Shown: one piece after another, positions 34,561-42,070 of the stretch
Layout: every line of letters begins with the position of its first letter
Position numbering within the stretch: the first letter of the stretch is position 1
Origin: Planctomycetes bacterium B3_Pla
GTDB lineage: Bacteria > Planctomycetota > Phycisphaerae > Sedimentisphaerales > Anaerobacaceae
Reading direction: 5' to 3'
Assembly: GCA_005223045.1 (NCBI GenBank)
Contig: NJBM01000007.1
Coordinates: 207,100 to 271,099 of the forward strand
DNA length: 64,000 bases
The notes under the pieces: generated by a model
Seen by the model: only the letters and a program-made list of their open reading frames with translations
Told to the model about the DNA's origin: nothing
Databases searched by the model: none
Program-made: the position numbers and the translations under genes

Positions 34561-34803
34561 ATGGAAAGCAAACATGAATGTGAAGCGTGTGGCGGGAGGG
34601 GTATGTTTGTTCCCGCTACCCCGTCGTGTAGTATAATCGCGCTGAGGCCTCCTTGGATCGTCGTTGAGAAATGCGACACCTGCGACAAGTTCGCTGATGA
34701 CTTGAGTGCAAGTCTGACTGAGTTTGCCATCGCTGGATGGTTTGTCTGCACAGATGGTGGCTATCATGCGCTGGCGTATACACGGTGCAAAACTCATAGT
34801 TGA
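34561..34803 (+). CDS. Small zinc-ribbon-like protein
   Basis: 80 residues from ATG 34561 with a strong GGAGG upstream. Two CxxC pairs, CEACGGRGMF near the start and CDTCDKFADD in the middle, suggest a zinc ribbon or DnaJ-like Cys-rich fold. The C-terminal part contains a further Cys pair that is less regular. It begins 22 bases after the PLD-like gene and may share its transcript. Function unknown; small Cys-rich proteins next to restriction-type nucleases are common, but no specific link is visible. Confidence 0.6.
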   Translation: MESKHECEACGGRGMFVPATPSCSIIALRPPWIVVEKCDTCDKFADDLSASLTEFAIAGWFVCTDGGYHALAYTRCKTHS

Positions 34804-34971
34804 GATTTGAGGCGAATCCCATATCGCATGGTGCTAATTTCAGAGAAAAGTCCTAAATCCGCAAAAATCCGCGTTAATCTGTGGTTTCAATTCGGTATTC
34901 ATTCGTGGCTAATTAAAAAAAAACCATTTTCGGGGCAAATCTCAGGTGCGGATCCGGTCTGGAGGTGGGCG

Positions 34972-35000
34972 TTGAATTCCTGGGCATGGCAGGCTATAAT
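34972..35000 (+). promoter_or_regulatory. Sigma70-like promoter of the DAHP synthase gene
   Basis: TTGAAT (34972-34977), 17 bases, perfect TATAAT (34995-35000), 79 bases before the gene start. Upstream, 34850-34880 carries the common dispersed phrase ATCCGCGTTAATCTGTGG, seen in many bacterial intergenic regions. Confidence 0.55.
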
Positions 35001-35079
35001 CCGCCGGTCGCGGTGTGCCGGGACGTATTGTCTTTGGAATTAGAGAAAATCGAGTGATTACAGAGGTTTTGCCGGATCA

Positions 35080-36168
35080 ATGGCTGAGAAACTAAAGAAG
35101 CTGAACGAAGATATATCGGAAATCTCAACGTGGCTGGAATCCGACAAGATTCCCTGGGTGATTGCCGGGCCTTGCAGCGCCGAGTCCGAAGAGCAGGTCC
35201 TTGCCACGGCACGAGCGCTGAAGAAGTCGGCCCAGGTGAAGGTATTTCGTGCCGGGGTCTGGAAGCCTCGCACGCGGCCCAATACCTTCGAGGGCGTCGG
35301 CAAAATCGGCCTGGAATGGCTCAGGCAGGTCAAGGCCGAGACTCACTTTCTGACGACGACGGAAGTGGCCAACGCGCACCATGTTGAACTCTGCCTTGAC
35401 AATGATGTTGACATTCTGTGGATCGGGGCAAGAACTACGGTGAATCCGTTTCTTGTACAGGAGATAGCCGACGCTCTAAAGGGAGTCGATGTGCCTGTGC
35501 TTGTGAAGAATCCGATCAATGCCGAGCTTGGTTTGTGGCTCGGGGCCATCGAGAGGTTGTATCATGCGGGCATAACGAAGCTTGCCGCGATACACAGGGG
35601 TTTTTCCACGTACATGGAGATGGAGTACCGCAACCGGCCGGACTGGCAGATTCCTATCGAGCTAAAGAGACTGATTCCGAGCCTGCCTTTGATTTGCGAT
35701 CCGAGCCATATAGCGGGTAACCGGGCGTATATAGAACCCATCTCTCAGACGGCGCTGGACATAGGCATAAAGGCCCTCATGATCGAGACTCACATCGATC
35801 CGGACCGGGCGCTTAGCGATGCCAAGCAGCAGATTACACCGGATGCTTTGATTGGACTGTTGGACAGGCTAAGAGCGCGGGACACGGCTATAACGGACAA
35901 GCACGTAAAGGGAAAAATCGCCCATTTGCGTGGTCAGATCAGTCACGTGGATTCGCAGATTATACGCGACTTAGCCGAGAGGATGAGATGGGTCGAAGAT
36001 ATAGGCAAGCTCAAGCAGCAGCACGGCATTGCCGTTCTTCAAATCAACAGATGGGAGAACCTTCTCGACGATCACATGGCCAAGGCCCAGCAACTCGGCC
36101 TGGAAGATGAATTTGTTAAAGCGGTATTCGAGCTAATACACGCCCAGGCGGTAAAGAGACAGTTGTAG
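35080..36168 (+). CDS. DAHP synthase fused to chorismate mutase
   Basis: 362 residues. The N-terminal two thirds is a type I (AroF/KdsA-like) 3-deoxy-7-phosphoheptulonate synthase without the N-terminal regulatory extension: VIAGPCSAES, KPRTRPNTFEG, WIGARTTVNPFLVQEIA, VLVKNPINAE, ICDPSHIAGNR and MIETHIDP. The last about 90 residues form an AroQ-type chorismate mutase (LRGQISHVDSQIIRDLAERM). The same order of domains is known in Bacteroidetes enzymes where the mutase domain confers feedback control. It catalyses entry to the shikimate route and the branch to prephenate. A good sigma70-like promoter precedes it. The C-terminus ends at KRQL. Confidence 0.93.
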   Translation: MAEKLKKLNEDISEISTWLESDKIPWVIAGPCSAESEEQVLATARALKKSAQVKVFRAGVWKPRTRPNTFEGVGKIGLEWLRQVKAETHFLTTTEVANAHHVELCLDNDVDILWIGARTTVNPFLVQEIADALKGVDVPVLVKNPINAELGLWLGAIERLYHAGITKLAAIHRGFSTYMEMEYRNRPDWQIPIELKRLIPSLPLICDPSHIAGNRAYIEPISQTALDIGIKALMIETHIDPDRALSDAKQQITPDALIGLLDRLRARDTAITDKHVKGKIAHLRGQISHVDSQIIRDLAERMRWVEDIGKLKQQHGIAVLQINRWENLLDDHMAKAQQLGLEDEFVKAVFELIHAQAVKRQL

Positions 36169-36197
36169 GAGCATCCGAATAGCACGCCCGGTGGAGA

Positions 36198-37550
36198 CTA
36201 CACTTTGCCGGATGTTTTTCGCTTGAAGGAAAACTCGACTTTCACGTTTGCCGGCTTGCCGCCGATCTCCAACACGGGGTAGGCAAGGAAATTGATTGGG
36301 CCTGAAGCCGGCCCCGGTTCGAGCACGAGGTCGCGGCCGCGGCTCAGTTCGACGCGGTTGGCCGGATGGTGGCCGAAGTAATAGGTGGACAGGCTGGAAC
36401 ACTTGTCACCCTCGCTGATGTCAACGGGCCACCACCTGCCGTCGGTGTAGAACTCAGCCCAGCAATGGTAGCCGTCAATACCGCCTGAATTCCTCGCCGA
36501 AGGGATTGCCGCACCGATGGCGAAGCGCGCAGGGATGCCGACGGCCCTGGACAAGGCGATGAAGTAGGAATGAAAATCCGTGCAATTGCCGGTGCGGGCG
36601 TCACAGGCATAGACGGCATCGCCTTTTCCCCAGCCGGGGCCGAATTTCATGTATCGCATGCGGTCAATGACGTGGTCGTAAAGGGCCCGCGCACGCACGA
36701 GGTCGCCGTTCTTGCCCTCAACGACCTTCTCGGCAATGCCGCTGAATCTCTCATCGGCCGGCACGAGTCGCTCCGGGTCCAGGTATTGCCCGGCGGCGGG
36801 CGTCTGCGTTGCATAAACGGCTTTCTCACGACGTTGTATTTGAGAGCGGATCTCGATGGTTTTTCCGCTGTCCTGAGGGCCAAGCGTCAGGAAAAGCACG
36901 CGGTTTCCATGCTCAGGCTCCTGCAATATTTCCCGCTCGCCCGGGGCTTCGATGGACGTTACCTCGGCGGTCTGGAATTCGTCCGTGCTCGGCAGGGGAA
37001 TCCATATACGAGCGGTGTCGGTCATCTCCGGCAGCGTCGCCCGGTATAGAAACTCGAACTCGTCACGGCCCTTGATTACCCCAAGTAGTTCCGGCGGCGC
37101 TTCTTTCGCGGGGCGGCGGTGCCACGTCTTGTCACGCTTTTGCTTCCACACATAAAGAGGCTGGCCGTTGGTCTTGTGGACCGTGGTTTCAGTGACGGTT
37201 ATCGCGCCCGGGTCGCCTTCAAGGAAGAAATCCACGTCGTAAACGTCGCCGTCGCTGCTGGCCAAATCCACGCAGGCGAAATGGCGGCGCGGCCCTAAGT
37301 TGGCTAAGTACTCGGTGTGGACGCGCACCAGTTTAAGTCGCAGCTCCGTCTCATCGAAGGGCAGTCTGAAATATCCTTCACCCAGGCGGGTCTGCTCCTC
37401 GATGTGTTTCTCGATGCCATTCTGTATATCTTTTGTTACTATGTTAGGCGCAGACTCCACTGGGTTGTTCTCTTCATCGCGCGACGTATTACAGCCTGCA
37501 AACACAGTGCAGACTACAAGCACTGCCGGTATTATTTTTTGCCAGCTCAT
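36198..37550 (-). CDS. Transglutaminase-like lipoprotein
   Basis: 450 residues from MSWQKIIPAVLVVCTVFAGC; AAAGG is 7 bases upstream. An in-frame extension is rejected because it runs backwards through the 82-residue lipoprotein gene. The lipobox VFAGC predicts lipid attachment. The core transglutaminase fold has catalytic Cys323 (GNCTDFHSYF), His362 (GYHCWAEFY) and Asp377 (WWPVDISEG). About 250 residues of beta-rich sequence lie before it. Such proteins act as peptidases or crosslinkers in the periplasm. Cotranscription with the His/Glu-rich lipoprotein upstream is likely (49-base gap). Confidence 0.85.
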   Translation of the reverse strand: MSWQKIIPAVLVVCTVFAGCNTSRDEENNPVESAPNIVTKDIQNGIEKHIEEQTRLGEGYFRLPFDETELRLKLVRVHTEYLANLGPRRHFACVDLASSDGDVYDVDFFLEGDPGAITVTETTVHKTNGQPLYVWKQKRDKTWHRRPAKEAPPELLGVIKGRDEFEFLYRATLPEMTDTARIWIPLPSTDEFQTAEVTSIEAPGEREILQEPEHGNRVLFLTLGPQDSGKTIEIRSQIQRREKAVYATQTPAAGQYLDPERLVPADERFSGIAEKVVEGKNGDLVRARALYDHVIDRMRYMKFGPGWGKGDAVYACDARTGNCTDFHSYFIALSRAVGIPARFAIGAAIPSARNSGGIDGYHCWAEFYTDGRWWPVDISEGDKCSSLSTYYFGHHPANRVELSRGRDLVLEPGPASGPINFLAYPVLEIGGKPANVKVEFSFKRKTSGKV

Positions 37551-37599
37551 AACAGACCTTTCATCTCTTAGCCGCATGTTGCAGTCAAGAGCGTGAATA

Positions 37600-37848
37600 T
37601 CATTTTGGATGCTCTCCGGCCGGATGTTCCCCGGCTGGATGTTCCTTGGCCGGAGTTTTCTCGGCCGGAGTTTCCTCTGATGGGGTTTCCTCGGACTCAG
37701 TTGCCTTGGCCGGGTGCTCTCCGGCTGGGTGTTCGCCGGCTGGGTGTTCCCCTGTCGGATGCTCGCCCTCATGCTTGCAACCTGTCAGGCCAAGCGAAAC
37801 AACTGCGGCAATCAACACCACCGCAAATATCTTTTTCACAATGTTCAT
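37600..37848 (-). CDS. Small lipoprotein with GEHPA tandem repeats
   Basis: 82 residues. Signal and lipobox MNIVKKIFAVVLIAAVVSLG then LTGC, so an envelope lipoprotein. The mature part is almost entirely low-complexity: GEHPTGEHPAGEHPAGEHPA, a TPSEETPAEKTPA stretch, then EHPAGEHPAGEHP. The 15-base repeat encodes Gly-Glu-His-Pro-Ala. Regular His and Glu spacing suggests metal binding, but no test is possible here. AAAGGAG lies upstream with 12-base spacing. The repeat copy number may vary between strains. Confidence 0.75.
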   Translation of the reverse strand: MNIVKKIFAVVLIAAVVSLGLTGCKHEGEHPTGEHPAGEHPAGEHPAKATESEETPSEETPAEKTPAKEHPAGEHPAGEHPK

Positions 37849-38934
37849 CTCTACTGATTCTCCTTTCGTATTTATGGCTCGCAACTTCCGTAACACGGAG
37901 CCTGTCATCTTAAGCGTCCCAAAGTACACGCATCATAGCCGAGGCTGAGATTCTGTTAATCGGGGTCGCCCCTGTAATTAGTGTAAGGGATATTACGCTT
38001 TCTCGCATAGGGGAAAACCCCTATAGCCCGGGATCTCACATATAATTTCTCATATTCCGGCCCGGCTACGCTCCAGAGCCTTTTGCCTTTATATACTGTT
38101 AAGTCTGTCGTGATGGTTCAAAATTTCTGGGGAGTTTCTCGAAAGTTTGCACCCGGAAAAGTCGCAAGAACACGAACTCGGCAACCCAGAAGTGTGTCGG
38201 GGCTTCTTCCGAGTCTGGGGCGCCTGAATCCAAGCGGCAGCGAGTGTTACGCCATACGTGAGCGAGCGTTTCGTCCAGTTGCGGCGACAACCAAAGCAGC
38301 CGGAAGCAGTTATCTGAATGACAATTCCGGCAGGACGCAAATAAGAGGCCATAAAAAAACCCCCGCACAGGTGAGAATCGACGATTGTATCCCTTTATCT
38401 CCAATTATTTTTAGCGGTTTTGAGATAATCGTCTTTCTGCCTGACAGGGGCAAAACTGAACTGGGACTCTTTCCTTTTCTTACATAGCTCTCCCCGGCAT
38501 TGAGCACGCGTTACGATCTGACTTGTGTGCGAACCTCTCTGAGTGACAACGCGGGTTCAAGCTAACATGGCCGATTGGGTCATTCGCAAGAGCCAGCTTC
38601 GTTTTCGTTTTAAACATGATGGTGCATCGGCACATCCGCTTGTTGTTCTTGAGCCTTTTCGCAGGTGCTTCAATCAGGTGACATGTCACGGTTTAACGCC
38701 GGTAAAGCGCCGGCAATTCGGGAGCTTCTCACTGCTTCTTCGTTGACCCCAAACTCCAACTTAACACCTTGACTCTCTTGCCCAGGGGCAAACAGTTTGC
38801 CCCGCTTAGCCCCGATAACGGAGGGTTCTTCCGATAAGAAAAACCTTCTTACCTATATTAAAAAGTGCGGAAATTTCTTGTTTCGTCTGAAAAAAAGCAG
38901 GAGTGGGATTGTGCCGTCGACGAGGCGAACAGGA
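37849..38934. other. 1.1-kb stretch without a supported gene
   Basis: Several overlapping open frames exist on both strands but none has a ribosome site or a protein pattern I recognise. A perfect hairpin ATAGGGG-AAAA-CCCCTAT lies at 38007-38024, and GGGGTCGCCCC at 37963-37972. It may contain an RNA gene or decayed genes that cannot be identified by eye. Confidence 0.4.
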
Positions 38935-40494
38935 TCATCGCCCGGAGCTTTCGGGGCTCGTCATCCTTTTGATGGCCGTCTCGAGTTTTCGGAGGTTTTC
39001 CTGCGGAACAGATTCGTCCTCGTTCATCGCCTTGACGTTATCCAGGGCCAGCTTCGCATCGTTGGCTCTCTCTGAGCCGATTCGGATCAGAAGGGATGTG
39101 TAGGCCGACCAGCATCTCGCGCATGGGTGCTCCTTCAGTGCGATTTTGTAGGCATCCTCGGCCTGAGAATAGTCCCCATTGTTGGCCAGCGAATCGGCCA
39201 GATGCCGCTGATAAAGGTGCTGGAGACGGTCCGGGTGTGGCAGTTCGATCGCCTTTCTTATGATCGGCAACTCCTGCTCGTATTTTCGCTGCCTTCTCAA
39301 AGTGCGAGACAAGTCGAACCAGAAGCCACCGTTCGACGGCCACTTGCCGGTCAGCTCACGGGCCTGCATCTCTGCCTCGGCCGGATTCGTCCGCGTCAGA
39401 GCGACGATTTTGCCACTGAGAGCAAAGACGTGATTCGGGTCGATGGCCAGTGTGCTCTGGAATTGCCTCAACGCCTTCTTGGGTCTGCCGTGGTTCAACA
39501 GGTAACTACCATAGATCGCATGTGGAAATGCTCTGCCGGCCGCCAGCTCGATTGCTTTGGTGAAATACTCCTCATCCCCGGGCGCATCGAGCATCCATGC
39601 CGCGAGGATGTGCAGGATATACGACTCAGGACAGATTTCACAAAGCTCTTTGGCAATTTCACACGATGTTTCGGTATCTTCGACCAGAACGCTGTCGAAC
39701 AACTGCAAAATCGAATCGAAGTGTTCGGCACCGCTTCTTCCGGGCAAGTTGCTTGCGGAAGCGACCAAAGGAAGCGCGTTTCTTTGGAATAACTCCTCAA
39801 TCGCCTCGGCGTTGCATCCGAAGATGTAACGCTTCTTTCGGAAGAATTTTCTCACGTACCTCTCATTGCTCAGGACGCCGACGACAGCGCCGGTGTCAGG
39901 CAGCACGAACGCCGAGCCGCTCCATCCCTTGCCCGGATATTTGATCGGTCCCAACTGGATTGCATCTCGACCCTCTCCGTTGGTTCTGACAACGGTTTCT
40001 TCCTCCAACGACATCTGGCGGCTGAGTCTTGTGCCGCCCCGCCGGGCGATATCGCTCGGGCGATAGCCGGCGATGGCGATCTTCCTGGCCTTCCTCCATC
40101 GATCATTGGTTTCTATCTTGAGCCCTGGATGAGAATCCCATGTCGGTTTGAGGATGGCGATGTCATTTTGCTCATCGATGTCGGCAATCTCTGCTTCAAA
40201 GATGCCGCCGTAGCGGCGACTTATCACCAGCGGCTGAAAAAGCGAGTGATTGGCGTTCTCGAAGTCCTCGACACAATGTGCAGCGGTGAGAATCATCCGG
40301 CCGTCTCCCACTGCAAACCCGACGCGCAGTCCGTTGTAGACAATCTTGTTGTCTCTGATTCCCAGATTCAGGATATAGACAAAAGCGTCACGATCCGGTG
40401 CTTTTGCACAGAGATGGGGGGAACCGGCCGTGCAGAAAGCCAGCCACAAGCACAGGACAACCGAACGTTTGGCGATAGAGGTTCTTCGAGTCAT
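38935..40494 (-). CDS. Exported trypsin-like protease with TPR repeats
   Basis: 519 residues from MTRRTSIAKRSVVLCLWLAF, chosen as a signal peptide start; a longer frame is poorly supported. The N-terminal chymotrypsin-like protease has His73 (ILTAAHCVED), Asp111 (EQNDIAIL) and Ser192 (GKGWSGSAF), a complete triad. The C-terminal half (about 285-500) is built of helical repeats of TPR type, such as KKALRQFQSTLAIDPNHVFA and YSQAEDAYKIALKEHP. It is probably a periplasmic protease or protease-derived sensor binding partner proteins through its TPRs. It runs in the same direction as the DUF1080-ThuA gene and starts 16 bases after that gene's stop, so the two are cotranscribed. Confidence 0.85.
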   Translation of the reverse strand: MTRRTSIAKRSVVLCLWLAFCTAGSPHLCAKAPDRDAFVYILNLGIRDNKIVYNGLRVGFAVGDGRMILTAAHCVEDFENANHSLFQPLVISRRYGGIFEAEIADIDEQNDIAILKPTWDSHPGLKIETNDRWRKARKIAIAGYRPSDIARRGGTRLSRQMSLEEETVVRTNGEGRDAIQLGPIKYPGKGWSGSAFVLPDTGAVVGVLSNERYVRKFFRKKRYIFGCNAEAIEELFQRNALPLVASASNLPGRSGAEHFDSILQLFDSVLVEDTETSCEIAKELCEICPESYILHILAAWMLDAPGDEEYFTKAIELAAGRAFPHAIYGSYLLNHGRPKKALRQFQSTLAIDPNHVFALSGKIVALTRTNPAEAEMQARELTGKWPSNGGFWFDLSRTLRRQRKYEQELPIIRKAIELPHPDRLQHLYQRHLADSLANNGDYSQAEDAYKIALKEHPCARCWSAYTSLLIRIGSERANDAKLALDNVKAMNEDESVPQENLRKLETAIKRMTSPESSGR

Positions 40495-40510
40495 CACAAT
40501 GCTATACGCT

Positions 40511-41869
40511 CTACCGCTTCCCGGCCGTCCAGAGGATTGCACGCTCGACCAACTGCGAGTAGTTGCTGTGGGCGTAGGCCTTCGAGTCGTGCCCAAGTTG
40601 AATCGTGCACACCTTTGCCTGGGCATATTCTCTCACCCAACCTATGGTCTTGTCACTGGTGGCGTGATCGGTTGTCAGGAGCACTTGATTCTTACTGTCG
40701 AACCAGCAGTTCTTGTAGGTTTCATCGTGAATCGTAAAATCTCTCATCCCTCTTGTAATAGGATGACTCTTGTTTGTCACGTGGACCGCGATGTCAACAT
40801 CATGTTTGTACGATCCCTGCTTATGCGAAACGCCGTCTTCCACTGCCGCCTTCAAATAGTACTTTGTGCCGATGATCTTCCTAAACTCGGGCCATTCCTG
40901 ATACGCACCCATTGTATGGTGTAATGCGACTACCCCGATGCCTTTGTCCAGCAGCTTGAGAAAATTTCTCCGCCGTTTCGGTGAGATCTTCTGTGTCATG
41001 TTATAGAATACCATCACGTCATAGTCCCAGCCGCGTATGTCCTCGAATAGCTCGCTGTGGTCCTTTTGGGGGGTCTCGGTGTAGTGAATTCCGTCCATCT
41101 CGTCGAATATCTTGAAGAACGGTTCCCGCTCAAAACCATGTCCGCCGGTTATCACAGCCACCTTGAGTTCCCTCTTGCCCCCCACGTTTAATTCCTTGAT
41201 CCGAATGTTCCGCCAACGGACCTGATAGGGCTGAAAGTTCCTGCCGACACCGTGGACCTGAAGGCCGATAGTACCTTTGGCGTCCATCGAGTCTCTCAAA
41301 TCGGCACAGGGAATGCCATTCACCGATGTCTTGATCGAACTTCCGTTACATTCGATTCGGTACCTGTTCCACTCGTTGTTCTTTAGCGCGCTTGCTGCTT
41401 CCGATGAATCACCTACCCCGGCAAGGAAGAATCCGCGACGCGTCTCATCATAAATGCCGCCCGAGTTGCCGGGAGAGCTGGCGATTTCGACCTGATATCC
41501 GTACACGCGATCCGGCGGGACTTTGCGCGTGCGGGGCTTGCCGTCACGGCCCGTGAACACGAAGAACTTCTCCTCGGCGGCAATCCGGCTGCGAATCTGA
41601 ACTCCGGAATTCAACCTGGGATCGCACTTGACCTCGAATTCAAGGATGAAATCTCCATACTCCTTGTCGGTGCAAAGAAACGAGTTGGGGCTGCCCTTTA
41701 CAGCGGTTCCCACTATCAAGCCGTCCTCGACGCGATACGTTGCAAAGCCGCTGTGGATGCTCCAGCCGTTTAAGGTTCTGCCGTCAAACAAATCCACCCA
41801 TTGACCGGCGAGCGCGCTCGTCCCAGCCAGCAACAACGTTAGTGTACAAAATAGCATTTTCTTTGACAT
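40511..41869 (-). CDS. DUF1080 - ThuA fusion protein, exported
   Basis: 452 residues, signal peptide MSKKMLFCTLTLLLAGTSALA. Residues about 23-230 are a DUF1080 (3-keto-disaccharide hydrolase, laminin-G-like) domain: WVDLFDGRTLNGWSIHSG, FILEFEVKCDPRLNSGVQIR, and NEWNRYRIECNGSSIKTSVN. Residues about 235-450 are a ThuA-like, glutamine-amidotransferase-fold domain: VAVITGGHGFE, DVMVFYNMTQ, GVVALHHTMGAYQEWPEF and KVCTIQLGHDSKAY. Both are linked in the literature to 3-keto sugar metabolism or sugar uptake. AAGGAG precedes the ATG. It diverges from the haem-protein gene. Confidence 0.9.
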   Translation of the reverse strand: MSKKMLFCTLTLLLAGTSALAGQWVDLFDGRTLNGWSIHSGFATYRVEDGLIVGTAVKGSPNSFLCTDKEYGDFILEFEVKCDPRLNSGVQIRSRIAAEEKFFVFTGRDGKPRTRKVPPDRVYGYQVEIASSPGNSGGIYDETRRGFFLAGVGDSSEAASALKNNEWNRYRIECNGSSIKTSVNGIPCADLRDSMDAKGTIGLQVHGVGRNFQPYQVRWRNIRIKELNVGGKRELKVAVITGGHGFEREPFFKIFDEMDGIHYTETPQKDHSELFEDIRGWDYDVMVFYNMTQKISPKRRRNFLKLLDKGIGVVALHHTMGAYQEWPEFRKIIGTKYYLKAAVEDGVSHKQGSYKHDVDIAVHVTNKSHPITRGMRDFTIHDETYKNCWFDSKNQVLLTTDHATSDKTIGWVREYAQAKVCTIQLGHDSKAYAHSNYSQLVERAILWTAGKR

Positions 41870-42070
41870 CTTCCATCGCTCCTTTCAAGACAATTGGTTA
41901 TGGTATTCTCATATTTTAGAAAGATCGTCGTAAATATCAAGGTTTTCGATAAGAATTTGATGTAGAGCTTGTCTATGGTTTCTGGTAGAATGTGTTGTAT
42001 AACAAATAATGGGATCGCAGGAAAATGAATTGTCTTTGAGTTGGCATTAGAGCAATCTTGGAGGTCTAAA

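Noticed and set aside
38083..38689. Small overlapping open frames on both strands
   Set aside because: No ribosome sites, low-complexity amino acid content and no family pattern in any frame.
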